Assembly: GCA_963558655.1 (NCBI GenBank)
Contig: CAUWHJ010000004.1
Coordinates: 91,724-155,723, forward strand
Direction of reading: 5' to 3'
Source: UMGS1590 sp963558655
GTDB taxonomy: Bacteria > Bacillota > Peptococcia > Peptococcales > Peptococcaceae
DNA: 64,000 nucleotides
Shown here: positions 33,458 through 41,522 of the stretch, in pieces
Position numbering within the stretch: the stretch's first letter is position 1
Layout: each line of letters starts with the position of its first letter
The notes under the pieces: generated by a model
Databases searched by the model: none
The model's input: the letters and a program-made list of their open reading frames with translations, nothing else
What the model was told of the DNA's origin: nothing
Program-made: the position numbers and the translations under genes

Positions 33458-34222
33458 ATGCATCACAATATTCGTAAATTCATCGCTGCAACCGCTATTG
33501 TTGCGGTTGGTTCGGTTACTTTGCCAATGACGGCTTCTGCTCAGGATACTGCTTATGTTGGCGGCGACCAGAGTTATACGCAAAATAGCGGCTATCTGCC
33601 AGTGCGTAGCGCGCTGAACGCTGTTGGTGTGGGTGTTGAATGGCAGCAAACTGCCAACGGTCAGCAGCTTGTTCTGACCTATGGTGGTGCCAGCCTGACG
33701 GCTGTAATTGATGCCGCTAATGGTGTGCTCAGCACAGGCAGCGGTGCTTATGCCTATAACAACTATGGCGGTTCCCTGCACGCAGGGCTGGATTTCTTCC
33801 AGAGCCTTTTCAATAATGCTTCTGTAACTGCCAATGGTGCAGGCGGCATCTATGTGACTGCTATTGATGCCAGCCAGCCAATTACGCTCTCAACGGTTGA
33901 TGCCGGCAACAGCACAGGCGGCAACTACACCTATTATGAAAGCGGTCAGGCAACTTGGTATGGTTCTGGCGCACATGGCAACTACACCGCCAGCGGTGAA
34001 ATTTTCAATATGTATGATTATACTGCTGCACACAAAACCCTGCCTTTCGGCACCATCTGCCGTGTGACCGATACCGATACCGGCCGCAGTGTGCTCGTTC
34101 GCATCAATGACCGTGGCCCATTCGGCGCTGGCCGTGTCATCGACCTGAGCTATCAGGCTGCTTCCGATCTCGGCATTATTTCCAAAGGGGTTGCAAATGT
34201 TACCGTAGAGGTGCTTTCCTAA
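33458..34222 (+). CDS. Secreted RlpA-like double-psi beta-barrel protein
   Basis: A 254-residue exported protein. Signal peptide: FIAATAIVAVGSVTLPMTAS followed by an AQD cleavage region. Residues about 40-130 resemble a copper-amine-oxidase N-terminal/stalk domain (SGYLPVRSALNAVGVGVEW, QLVLTYGG). The C-terminal 90 residues are an RlpA/DPBB domain: SGQATWYGSGAHGNYTASGE, HKTLPFGTICRVTDTDTGRS, VLVRINDRGPF and VIDLSYQAASDLGI. The aspartate of NDRGPF is kept, so a peptidoglycan-cleaving or -binding role is likely. It stands alone with its own promoter and terminator. Confidence 0.9.
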   Translation: MHHNIRKFIAATAIVAVGSVTLPMTASAQDTAYVGGDQSYTQNSGYLPVRSALNAVGVGVEWQQTANGQQLVLTYGGASLTAVIDAANGVLSTGSGAYAYNNYGGSLHAGLDFFQSLFNNASVTANGAGGIYVTAIDASQPITLSTVDAGNSTGGNYTYYESGQATWYGSGAHGNYTASGEIFNMYDYTAAHKTLPFGTICRVTDTDTGRSVLVRINDRGPFGAGRVIDLSYQAASDLGIISKGVANVTVEVLS

Positions 34223-34242
34223 GCATCGACCATCGTTTATCG

Positions 34243-34274
34243 AGCTGCTCGCATGATTGTGAGCAGCTTTTTTG
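34243..34274 (+). terminator. Terminator after the RlpA-like gene
   Basis: AGCTGCTC pairs with GAGCAGCT around a 10-base loop, followed by TTTTTT. Confidence 0.88.
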
Positions 34275-34308
34275 TGTTGTTCTTACAAAATCTTAACGAA
34301 AGAAGGTC

Positions 34309-34337
34309 TTGACGCTCATCGACAGACTGCGTACACT
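34309..34337 (+). promoter_or_regulatory. Promoter of the corA-like gene
   Basis: TTGACG (34309-34314) and TACACT (34332-34337) are separated by 17 bases. The transcript would have a leader of about 150 bases before the corA start, containing a small open frame (34395-34478). Confidence 0.8.
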
Positions 34338-34394
34338 GAAAGGGTTGGGACAAACATCCTGCGTATTTTAGATGAAGAAAGGAAGTGAGCCGGC

Positions 34395-34478
34395 ATGGAG
34401 ATTGGCCCCTACCGATTATCGTTTGTAAAAGAAAATATGTTCGGCTCGCTGTTTTCACTGCATCAGCGGAAATGGTGA
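34395..34478 (+). CDS. Possible 27-residue leader peptide upstream of corA
   Basis: ATG 34395 follows GAAAGGAAG at good spacing and opens a frame of 27 codons ending TGA 34476-34478, 18 bases before the corA start. The peptide begins MEIGPYRLSFVKENMFG and ends HQRKW. It has no known relative. Its place in the leader of a magnesium-transporter gene suggests translational attenuation, as with the mgtA and corA leader peptides of enterics, but this is inference; it could also be chance. Confidence 0.35.
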   Translation: MEIGPYRLSFVKENMFGSLFSLHQRKW

Positions 34479-34496
34479 GTCACAGGAGGGATGACT

Positions 34497-35450
34497 GTGA
34501 AAACCATTTATAAAACATCGGAAACCCTTGGCCATTTGTCGAAGGTACCGGAATATTGCGATGGGAATTGGGTGTGCCTGATTGCGCCAACGCCGGAAGA
34601 AATTCAGGACGTGAGCCAGCACTATGGCATCGACTTGCAGGACTTGGTGTTCGCTTTGGACGAGGACGAACGTGCGCGTGTCGATGCCGACGATGATTAC
34701 ACCATGATTATCATTGACGTTCCCTATAAGGAAGAAGAGGAGGAGAGCGGCGAGAGCTATTACGGCACCGTGCCTTTGGCGATTATTCTTGGCGACAAGG
34801 AACAGCGCTATATCATCACGGTATGCCTGCGCGAGCTGGCACTTTTGGACGACTTTTTCAATGGCAGAGTGAAGAAATTCTACACCTACAAGAAAACACG
34901 TTTCATCTTGCAGATTCTCTACCGCAATGCCAGCTATTATTTGTACTACTTGCGTATGCTTGAGCGTTCCATCAGCAGCATCGAAAATGCGCTGCACCGT
35001 TCAACGCGTAACGAAGAATTGTTCAAGCTCCTGAGTTTGGATAAATCGCTGGTAGTCCTGAGCAATTCGCTGCGTGCCAATGATTTGGTACTCGACCGCT
35101 TGCTGCGTTTGGAAGCGGTAAAAAAATATCCGGAGGACAAAGACCTTCTTGAAGATGTTATTGTCGAAAACAAACAGGCTATTGCCATGGCAAACGTTTA
35201 TTCAAGCATTTTGGATGTGACCATGGAGGCATACAGCTCGGTGATTTCTAACAACTTAAACACCGTGATGAAAATTTTGACGTCCATTACATTTATCATG
35301 ACCATTCCCACGATGATTTTTAGCTTTTTTGGCATGAATGTGCCACTGCCTTGGTCGGACAATCCGGCGGGCGTTTGGCTGATTGGCGGCATTTCTTTGG
35401 TGGCTGTTGGTGTGGCAGCAGTCTTTATGAAACGGCGAAAATTGTTTTGA
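34497..35450 (+). CDS. CorA-family magnesium/divalent metal transporter
   Basis: A 317-residue channel protein. A large cytosolic domain (residues 1-250, with the helix LYYLRMLERSISSIENALHR) leads to two C-terminal membrane helices; the first ends in the selectivity motif IFSFFGMNVPLPW and the second is VWLIGGISLVAVGVAAVF. GMN is the invariant mark of the family. GTG 34497 is preferred over ATG 34491 because AGGAGGG ends right at 34490. Ions carried could be magnesium, cobalt or nickel. A bidirectional terminator follows. Confidence 0.93.
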   Translation: MKTIYKTSETLGHLSKVPEYCDGNWVCLIAPTPEEIQDVSQHYGIDLQDLVFALDEDERARVDADDDYTMIIIDVPYKEEEEESGESYYGTVPLAIILGDKEQRYIITVCLRELALLDDFFNGRVKKFYTYKKTRFILQILYRNASYYLYYLRMLERSISSIENALHRSTRNEELFKLLSLDKSLVVLSNSLRANDLVLDRLLRLEAVKKYPEDKDLLEDVIVENKQAIAMANVYSSILDVTMEAYSSVISNNLNTVMKILTSITFIMTIPTMIFSFFGMNVPLPWSDNPAGVWLIGGISLVAVGVAAVFMKRRKLF

Positions 35451-35501
35451 AAAAAAGCATTGCCGATACCTCACAAAAAGAGGCATCGGCAATGCTTTTT
35501 A
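35449..35501. terminator. Bidirectional terminator between corA and the ydcF-like gene
   Basis: AAAGCATTGCCGATACCTC pairs with GAGGCATCGGCAATGCTTT (one wobble) around a 7-base loop, with A and T runs on both sides. It serves the two convergent genes. Confidence 0.92.
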
Positions 35502-35503
35502 TT

Positions 35504-36229
35504 TTAACCAACGTTGGTGGATGGTGCAATTTGATTGTAGAGGGCTTCTGCCGGTGCAGCCAATGGCGCGGGAAGATCGGCAATGGTGCACTGGGCGAAA
35601 TCTTTAAGACGGGCAAAAAATTCGCGCGTGAGCAATGCTGTATCGGAAATGCCATCTTTGGAGGTTGGGCAGCCGCTCGCATCAAGCTTCATCTGTTCGG
35701 CAATGTAGATGGCACGGTAGAGATGGAAACGCTGACTCACAATGATGGCGCTCTGCACATCGAAGTGTGTACGCAGATTGGTGATGCTGGCATAAGTGTC
35801 GATGCCGTGGGTGTCGGTGGTGATGGCAAGCGAAGGAATACCGTTTTGCAGAAGATAGTTTCGCATCGCCGATACCTCACTTTGGGCGGCATCTTCACCG
35901 CCGCTGACAATGATGTCTTTGGAGGCACCATTTTCATAAAGCGCGATGGCGGTGTCGAGCCGTTCCGCAAGAATGGGGCTTGGCGAGCCGTCTGCTTCAA
36001 TACCGGCACCGAGCACAACGATGCAATCGGCGTCAGCACCGGCCAATTCATCGGTGGTTTGCATATTGCCGGTTGTTGTGACAAACATGATGAGGTTGAT
36101 AGCAACAGCCATCAGTGGCGGCAATAGGAGCAAAACGATGATGAGTTTCAGAAGAAATGGTATACGACGCCGCCTGCGCCGGTGACGTGGTGCAGATTGT
36201 CTGCGGATTGGTGGTTTGGATTGAGTCAT
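35504..36229 (-). CDS. YdcF/SanA-family (DUF218) membrane-anchored protein
   Basis: About 241 residues. A very basic N-terminus (RRQSAPRHRRRRRRIPF) precedes one membrane helix (LLKLIIVLLLLPPLMAVAIN). The DUF218 domain follows: DCIVVLGAGIEADGSPSPIL, ERLDTAIALYENGA, DIIVSGGEDAAQSEVSAM, IVSQRFHLYRAIYIAEQM. SanA and YdcF relatives affect envelope barrier properties such as vancomycin sensitivity, but their biochemical role is not settled. ATG 36229 and a GTG three bases upstream are both possible; AAAGGAG suits either. Confidence 0.88.
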   Translation of the reverse strand: MTQSKPPIRRQSAPRHRRRRRRIPFLLKLIIVLLLLPPLMAVAINLIMFVTTTGNMQTTDELAGADADCIVVLGAGIEADGSPSPILAERLDTAIALYENGASKDIIVSGGEDAAQSEVSAMRNYLLQNGIPSLAITTDTHGIDTYASITNLRTHFDVQSAIIVSQRFHLYRAIYIAEQMKLDASGCPTSKDGISDTALLTREFFARLKDFAQCTIADLPAPLAAPAEALYNQIAPSTNVG

Positions 36230-36405
36230 CACTGTTGCTCCTTTCGTAAAATGTGCAAGGTTTATTATAAAAGATGTGTCGGTGATTTACCAGACCAGAT
36301 TTGGTGGCAAAAATGTGGGTGATTTGACAGTATTGGCGCAATCACGTATAATTTTTTGTACAATCGTGTTTGCAGCATTGTCAATAAAGCAGAGAGGTGA
36401 AAAAG

Positions 36406-37107
36406 ATGACGGAAAGAAAAGAACGCACAGTCAGCCTGCCTGTGCGTATGTTGCGCCGAGGGTGGCAGATTGTCAAGGTGGCGGTGGTCGTTCTTGTGAT
36501 AGCGAGCGTGGCAGCTATTGCGTTGCCGGTGAACGTGCCGGTGACAGGGCGCAGCCAGTATCCATCGCTGCCCAATGGCTGTGAGGCGGTGGCCGCTTCG
36601 TCCTCTCTGACTGCGCTTGGCGTGCCCATTTCGGCGGAAAGTTTTGCCAGCCAATATCTGCCAAAATCGCCCGTGGGCAGCGGTGTCAGTCCCGAAGATG
36701 CCTATATTGGCGATCCCTTCGGTGATGGTTACTATTGTTATCCACAGGCGCTTTGCACAGGCATCAACAGTTTTCTCAGTACACAAAACACCAGCTTGCA
36801 AGCAAACACTCACAAGCTGGTGCCATTTTCGGAAATTGCGTTGCGCCTGCATCTTTCAAAAAAACCGGTCATTGTATGGCTGACCACCGACGATAAATTG
36901 GCCGAACGTAATGAAGCGGTTATCTGGCAGGTGGAAGGGCGGGAGTACCACCCCTATACCAATCTGCACGCCGTTGTCGTGAATGGCATCAGTGGTTTTA
37001 AGGTTCACCTGGTTGATTCGGTCAACGGTGAACGCTGGTTGTCGTTAGCAAAGTTTTTGCCGGTGTATTATTCGATGGGGCTGCGTGCCGTGTATTTTAC
37101 GGATTAA
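36406..37107 (+). CDS. C39-like (papain-fold) peptidase domain protein
   Basis: A 233-residue protein with an N-terminal membrane anchor (WQIVKVAVVVLVIASVAAIA) and an outside C39_2 domain. The likely catalytic cysteine is in SLPNGCEAVAASSSLTALG, the histidine in TNLHAVVVNGISG and the aspartate in VHLVDSVNGERW, in the usual C-H-D order. Such single-domain proteins lack an ABC transporter and are thought to cut or bind surface peptides; the target is unknown. ATG 36406 is used since AGAGGTG overlaps an earlier GTG at 36397. The gene ends 10 bases inside the convergent gene. Confidence 0.82.
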   Translation: MTERKERTVSLPVRMLRRGWQIVKVAVVVLVIASVAAIALPVNVPVTGRSQYPSLPNGCEAVAASSSLTALGVPISAESFASQYLPKSPVGSGVSPEDAYIGDPFGDGYYCYPQALCTGINSFLSTQNTSLQANTHKLVPFSEIALRLHLSKKPVIVWLTTDDKLAERNEAVIWQVEGREYHPYTNLHAVVVNGISGFKVHLVDSVNGERWLSLAKFLPVYYSMGLRAVYFTD

Positions 37108-37351
37108 CGCGTTTTTCATGCCGCACCATGATGGCTGCAATCTCTTCATCGTTCAGCGTTGTAAGAGCGTGCAGCACCTCATAGGTGCGGTTTTCTAATG
37201 CCTGAAAATCGTAGTCCCAGTTGCCGGTGGCAAAATTGTACTTGTCAATTTGTTCCATACGGTTTTCTTTTTCGGCAAAATCGTAGTCGGACCAGTCATC
37301 ATAAAGGTCAATAAAGTGATAGGTTGTGTGGATTTTTGGTTTTTCTGCCAT
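37097..37351 (-). CDS. Small acidic hypothetical protein
   Basis: An 84-residue protein, MAEKPKIHTTYHFIDLYDDW at the start and rich in D, E, Y and W (YDDWSDYDFAEKENRMEQID). I do not recognise the family. ATG 37351 is chosen because GAGGTG lies 6 bases before it; a longer open frame upstream runs into the ABC-F gene end. It is 10 bases downstream of the ABC-F gene and probably in the same transcript. Its 3-prime end overlaps the convergent C39-like gene by 11 bases. Confidence 0.65.
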   Translation of the reverse strand: MAEKPKIHTTYHFIDLYDDWSDYDFAEKENRMEQIDKYNFATGNWDYDFQALENRTYEVLHALTTLNDEEIAAIMVRHEKRVNP

Positions 37352-37361
37352 AAAAGACACC

Positions 37362-39251
37362 TCACTGTTGTAAAATGCGCTCGTGCTTTTCTTCAAGTTC
37401 TGCCCAGCGGTTCATTTTTGCTTCAAGCTCGGCTGCCTGAGCGTCACGCTCTTTGGTGAGTGCCATGAGTTTGCCATATTCGGTGGCACAAGCCGCCATC
37501 TCTTTTTCAAGCCGATGAATGGTTTCTTCGAGCATGGCAATGTCTTCTTCAATGGTTTCGTACTCACGCGCTTCTTTATAGGTGAACTTGAGCTTTGCCG
37601 GCGGTTTGGTTTTGCCGGCCTTTTCTTTTTTAACGGGCGTTTCTTTGGCGGCAGGTGTCGGCCGTTTTTCAAGGTAGCTGGAAAAATCGCCGGCGTAGAG
37701 TTTTAGCGCACCGTCCTCTTCATAAGCCAGAATACTGGTGCAAATGCGGTCGAGAAAATAACGGTCGTGGCTCACCGCCACAATAGGACCAGGGAAGTGC
37801 TGCAAATAATCTTCCAGCACCTGCAAAGTGCCAATGTCTAAATCGTTGGTTGGTTCGTCGAGGAAGAGCACATTGTTTTGCTCCATCAAAATAGAGAGAA
37901 GATAAAGGCGTCGGCACTCGCCGCCGGATAAATTGGCGATTGGCCCGTGGATTTGCTCAGGACGAAAACGGAAGGCTTCCAGCATTTGGCTGGCGGAAAG
38001 ATGCGAGCCATCGGCGCGGTGAATGTACTCGCCATGGTCGCGAATAAAGTCGAGCACTTTCTGGTTCTTTGGCAAATCTTGATTCTGCTGTTTGTAGTAG
38101 CCAATCTTCACTGTTTCGCCCACCTCAAGACGGCCGCTGTCGGCTTCGGTAAGCCCGGCAAGCACGTCAAGCAGCGTGGTTTTACCAATGCCGTTTGGCC
38201 CCACAACGCCGATGCGGTCGTTTTTCACGAAGGCATGGGTAAAATCGCGGAAGATGGGGCGTTCGCCATAGCTCTTGCTCAGATGTTCACATTCGATGAT
38301 TTTTTTCCCAAGACGCGCATTGACAAAATCCATCATCAAAGTGTCCTCATGTTGTTGCGTGAGCTGGCTTTCAATATCGAAGAAACGTTCTTTGCGTGCC
38401 TTTTGTTTGGTGCGGCGCGCTTCCACGCCTTTACGCATCCACGCCAGTTCCTGCTTGTAGAGTTTACGCAGTTTGTCGGCACGGCGTGCCTCATCGGCCT
38501 CACGCATGGCTTTTTCTTCGAGAAACGTAGAGTAATTGCCGCTGTAACGGTAGAGCTTGCCGCCGTCAAGTTCAAGAATGGCGTTGGTGGTGCGGTCAAG
38601 AAAATAGCGGTCGTGGGTAACTACAACAAAGGCGCATTGGCGTTCGTGCAGTTCACGCTCCAGCCAGCGAATGGTTTCGTAATCAAGATGGTTGGTTGGT
38701 TCGTCTAAAAGCAACAGATTGGCAGGACGAATCAAGGCTGCCGCCAACGCCACACGCTTACGCATTCCACCGGAAAGGGTGCAAATTTTTTGCGATACGT
38801 CATCAATGCCCAAACGGTGCAAAATGCTTTTCGCGTTGGATTCAAGCTGCCAGGCATCTTCACGGTCCATGGCGTCCTGTGCTTCCAAAAGCACCCTGGT
38901 GGCGCAGACATCGTCCGGCCGCGCATTCACAGCAGCCAATGCTTCTTCGTAGCGGCGCACAATCGCCAAAAGCGGAGACGTACCCTGAAAAACCTGCGCC
39001 AGCACCGTTAAATCGTCTTGCATAGGCTGATTTTGGGGCAAATAATCCATCACCAGCTGGTTGGAGGTTAATATCTCACTGTCTGGGTTCACCTCAATGC
39101 CTGCAAGCTGCGCCAAAAGGGTGGACTTGCCCACTCCGTTGGTGCCGATTAAGCCGATTTTGTCGCCCTCATTGATGGCAAGCCCAAGATTGTCAAACAA
39201 TACGCGCTCGCCAAAACTGCAATGTAGATGGCGGGCTTCCAAAAGTACCAT
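37362..39251 (-). CDS. ABC-F ATPase, Uup/YfmR-like
   Basis: A 629-residue protein with two ABC domains and no membrane helices, so a translation factor type rather than a transporter. Domain 1: Walker A GTNGVGKST, signature LSGGMRKRVALAAAL, Walker B LLLLDEPTNHLD. The inter-domain linker contains QELAWMRKGVEARRTKQKAR, the Uup/YfmR-type linker. Domain 2: GPNGIGKTTLLDVL, LSGGECRRLYLLSIL, LFLDEPTNDLD. The C-terminal 80 residues are a coiled coil, as in Uup. Such factors rescue ribosomes stalled at difficult sequences. ATG 39251 follows AGGAGG; an earlier open part is not family-like. Confidence 0.92.
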   Translation of the reverse strand: MVLLEARHLHCSFGERVLFDNLGLAINEGDKIGLIGTNGVGKSTLLAQLAGIEVNPDSEILTSNQLVMDYLPQNQPMQDDLTVLAQVFQGTSPLLAIVRRYEEALAAVNARPDDVCATRVLLEAQDAMDREDAWQLESNAKSILHRLGIDDVSQKICTLSGGMRKRVALAAALIRPANLLLLDEPTNHLDYETIRWLERELHERQCAFVVVTHDRYFLDRTTNAILELDGGKLYRYSGNYSTFLEEKAMREADEARRADKLRKLYKQELAWMRKGVEARRTKQKARKERFFDIESQLTQQHEDTLMMDFVNARLGKKIIECEHLSKSYGERPIFRDFTHAFVKNDRIGVVGPNGIGKTTLLDVLAGLTEADSGRLEVGETVKIGYYKQQNQDLPKNQKVLDFIRDHGEYIHRADGSHLSASQMLEAFRFRPEQIHGPIANLSGGECRRLYLLSILMEQNNVLFLDEPTNDLDIGTLQVLEDYLQHFPGPIVAVSHDRYFLDRICTSILAYEEDGALKLYAGDFSSYLEKRPTPAAKETPVKKEKAGKTKPPAKLKFTYKEAREYETIEEDIAMLEETIHRLEKEMAACATEYGKLMALTKERDAQAAELEAKMNRWAELEEKHERILQQ

Positions 39252-39352
39252 ATGGCAATTCCTCCTGAGTCTGATATAATAGTCAATAGCTAGTATAGCA
39301 AACAACGGCGTTAATGAAAAGTTTCCGCCGATAATATGAAAGGATGAACCTC

Positions 39353-39745
39353 ATGTCAAAATTTAAAAAAATCGCAGCCGTTTCGGCGCTGGCGGCTGGC
39401 GCTATCGGTGCGGCGGTGGCTGTGAAGAAAATGAAGAACGCCTATCAGCTGGAGCTGGAAAACTGCACCGATGATGTCCTCGACATTTATCTGGGCACTG
39501 CTGTGGCGCAGGATATGCTTGTTTTTGAAAACTTCCTGCCGGGCGAAAAGCGTTTTATTGACCTCACGCTGCTGCCTTTGGCTGAGCACGATGTGGTCTA
39601 CATTCGTTTTCCGGAAACAGCCGACCGTGCTGGTTACAAGCGTACCTTGATTTATGATACCGCAGAATGTACCAGCCCAATGCACGGCATGATTGTGGAT
39701 TACGGCGAAGGCAACTATGATGTAAAGCTGGTGAAAGTGGGATGA
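39353..39745 (+). CDS. Hypothetical protein with an N-terminal membrane helix
   Basis: A 130-residue protein. The start is a signal-anchor-like helix (FKKIAAVSALAAGAIGAAVA) followed by a charged KKMKNAY, then a beta-rich body (YQLELENCTDDVLDIYLGTA, VVYIRFPETADRAGYKRTLI). No family recognised. ATG 39353 is preferred over 39344 because GAAAGGA overlaps the earlier one. It overlaps the thiamine pyrophosphokinase gene by 4 bases, so they are co-translated. Confidence 0.7.
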   Translation: MSKFKKIAAVSALAAGAIGAAVAVKKMKNAYQLELENCTDDVLDIYLGTAVAQDMLVFENFLPGEKRFIDLTLLPLAEHDVVYIRFPETADRAGYKRTLIYDTAECTSPMHGMIVDYGEGNYDVKLVKVG

Positions 39746-40449
39746 CGTGTTACACAAAAGACCTGCTTGACCCATCACTGCGTAAAGCCATTCTTGTGAG
39801 CGGCGGCCCGGCGCCACAGCCCGCCCTTTTGGCAGATTTGCGCGCGCAGTTTCCAGATGTGCCATGTCTGTGTGCTGATGCGGGTGCCGACCTCTGCCGT
39901 GCTGCCGGTGTGCGGCCGGACGGGCTCATCGGCGATATGGATTCGTTGGCAGAGGCAACGCGTGTGTGGCTGAAAGAAGAAGGCGTGCCGAAGGTGGTTT
40001 ATCCGGTCGAAAAAAACGACAGCGACCAGGCATTGGCAACAGAAAAACTCTTTGAGGAAGGCATCGAAGAAATCATCGTTATCGGTGGTCTTGGCGGCCG
40101 CATGGATCACGAGCTGGCCAATATGATGGAGCTTGTTCGCATGGGCCGTTCGGGAAAGAGCATCGTTTATTGGGACGACATCAACCGCCTGCGCTATGTG
40201 GGGCCTGGTGAGCATCGCCTGAAACGTTGCTCGGACTATATCAGCATTGTGCCGTTTTCTGATGATGGTATGCAGCTATCGAACAAAGGGCTGTACTATC
40301 CGCTCGACCATTTTAGCACGCCCTTTGGCAAAACACGCCTGATTAGCAACATCTGTACCGATGCCGAAGAAGCGGTGATTATCATTGAGCGTGGCGATGG
40401 GGTGCTCGCGCTCTGCCATGACCGCATGACAAAAGCGGACGCTGAATAA
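39742..40449 (+). CDS. thiN: Thiamine pyrophosphokinase
   Basis: A 235-residue enzyme that makes thiamine pyrophosphate from thiamine and ATP. The catalytic motifs are LCADAGADLCRAAGVRPDGL, IGDMDSL and EKNDSDQALATEKLF, then GGLGGRMDHELANM; the C-terminal thiamine-binding beta domain has FSDDGMQLSNKGLYYPLD. It is a little longer at the N-terminus than usual. In Bacillus thiN follows rpe/cpgA; here it follows an unrelated hypothetical gene that overlaps it. Confidence 0.93.
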   Translation: MTCYTKDLLDPSLRKAILVSGGPAPQPALLADLRAQFPDVPCLCADAGADLCRAAGVRPDGLIGDMDSLAEATRVWLKEEGVPKVVYPVEKNDSDQALATEKLFEEGIEEIIVIGGLGGRMDHELANMMELVRMGRSGKSIVYWDDINRLRYVGPGEHRLKRCSDYISIVPFSDDGMQLSNKGLYYPLDHFSTPFGKTRLISNICTDAEEAVIIIERGDGVLALCHDRMTKADAE

Positions 40450-40470
40450 CGGGGAAGCACGCCCCTTTGG

Positions 40471-40499
40471 TTTACAAGCCTCGGCAGACATGCTATTAT
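40471..40499 (+). promoter_or_regulatory. Promoter of the lutAB-like operon
   Basis: TTTACA (40471-40476) and TATTAT (40494-40499) are 17 bases apart, 43 bases before the first gene. Confidence 0.8.
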
Positions 40500-40541
40500 A
40501 GAGAGGTTATCATAGAATATTTTAAGGGATAGGAGACAATC

Positions 40542-41522
40542 ATGGGTGGAAAACAGTTACCAGAAACCCTGACATTGATTAGGGACAACATCTTACAATA
40601 CGACAATCCCCTGGCGGTGAGTGCCCGAGAAAATGCCGAATGGGCGCAAGACCTCAATCTGCCAAAAAAAGGTGATTTGCTCTTTTATACCGGTGGGGAA
40701 TATCAGCTCTTGCCATTTATGGATTCGCTCTTAACGGTGATGGACATTGTTGATCCGGGCACGCCAGTGTTTGGTTGGATGATGTCGATGCGCGACCTCG
40801 TTCATAAGAGCGGCATGGCGCCAGAAAAAATCTTTGCCTCGGTTTTTGCTCAGGACAAAGAACGTTTCTTTTCTATCAACAAAAAAGCAGCGCAAATTTT
40901 GAAAGCCCTTGGTTATGATATTTGCTACGATGGCGAAAAAGAAATTTACAGCGGCGCCCTGCTCCACGAGCTGGGCTTTGAGGATGCCCTCGGCATTTAT
41001 GCCAAACGTGTGGCGAGCTTCTTAAACCAAAGTGGTGCTAAAACCGTCGTGTGTATGTCGCCGCACGCTGCGGAAATGTTTGCGCTGGTTTATCCGCACT
41101 ACGGCGATTTTCCAAAGGTAGAGGTCAAAACCTTTATCCAACTTGTGCATGAAAAGCGCGATATGTTGCCAAAGAATTTCTACCGTGGGCTTGTCACGTT
41201 GCACGATTCCTGCCGCATGGCGCGAGAAATGAACGTGGTGGACGAATTCCGTGAGGTGCTCGATGCCATGAACGTACGCTACAAAGAACCATTCCGCACC
41301 GGCAAATGGAGCACCTGCTGCGGCGGCCCAATCAAGACAACGTATGCTGAACTTTCGCACAAGATTTCTCAGAAACGTGCCAACGAACTCGCCGACACTG
41401 GCGCACAGATTGCACTGTTAAGCTGTCCATATTGCCTGTCGGCACTTAAAGGCTGCAAAACAGCCACACACATGGAAATCATGGACTTTGTAGAATTTCT
41501 TGCAAAGGGGTATCATCTATGA
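40542..41522 (+). CDS. LutA-like (Fe-S)-binding CCG-domain protein
   Basis: A 326-residue protein with two CCG (cysteine-rich) half domains. The first lies near residues 45-185 (LLFYTGGEYQLLPFMDSLL, VFGWMMSMRDLV) and has lost the typical double cysteine; the second has TLHDSCRMAREMNV, WSTCCGGPIKTTYAELS and LLSCPYCLSALKG, a good cluster-binding set. Related CCG proteins include LutA, GlpC and HdrB and pass electrons from hydroxyacids. Four bases overlap the partner gene. LutC is absent here. Confidence 0.8.
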   Translation: MGGKQLPETLTLIRDNILQYDNPLAVSARENAEWAQDLNLPKKGDLLFYTGGEYQLLPFMDSLLTVMDIVDPGTPVFGWMMSMRDLVHKSGMAPEKIFASVFAQDKERFFSINKKAAQILKALGYDICYDGEKEIYSGALLHELGFEDALGIYAKRVASFLNQSGAKTVVCMSPHAAEMFALVYPHYGDFPKVEVKTFIQLVHEKRDMLPKNFYRGLVTLHDSCRMAREMNVVDEFREVLDAMNVRYKEPFRTGKWSTCCGGPIKTTYAELSHKISQKRANELADTGAQIALLSCPYCLSALKGCKTATHMEIMDFVEFLAKGYHL

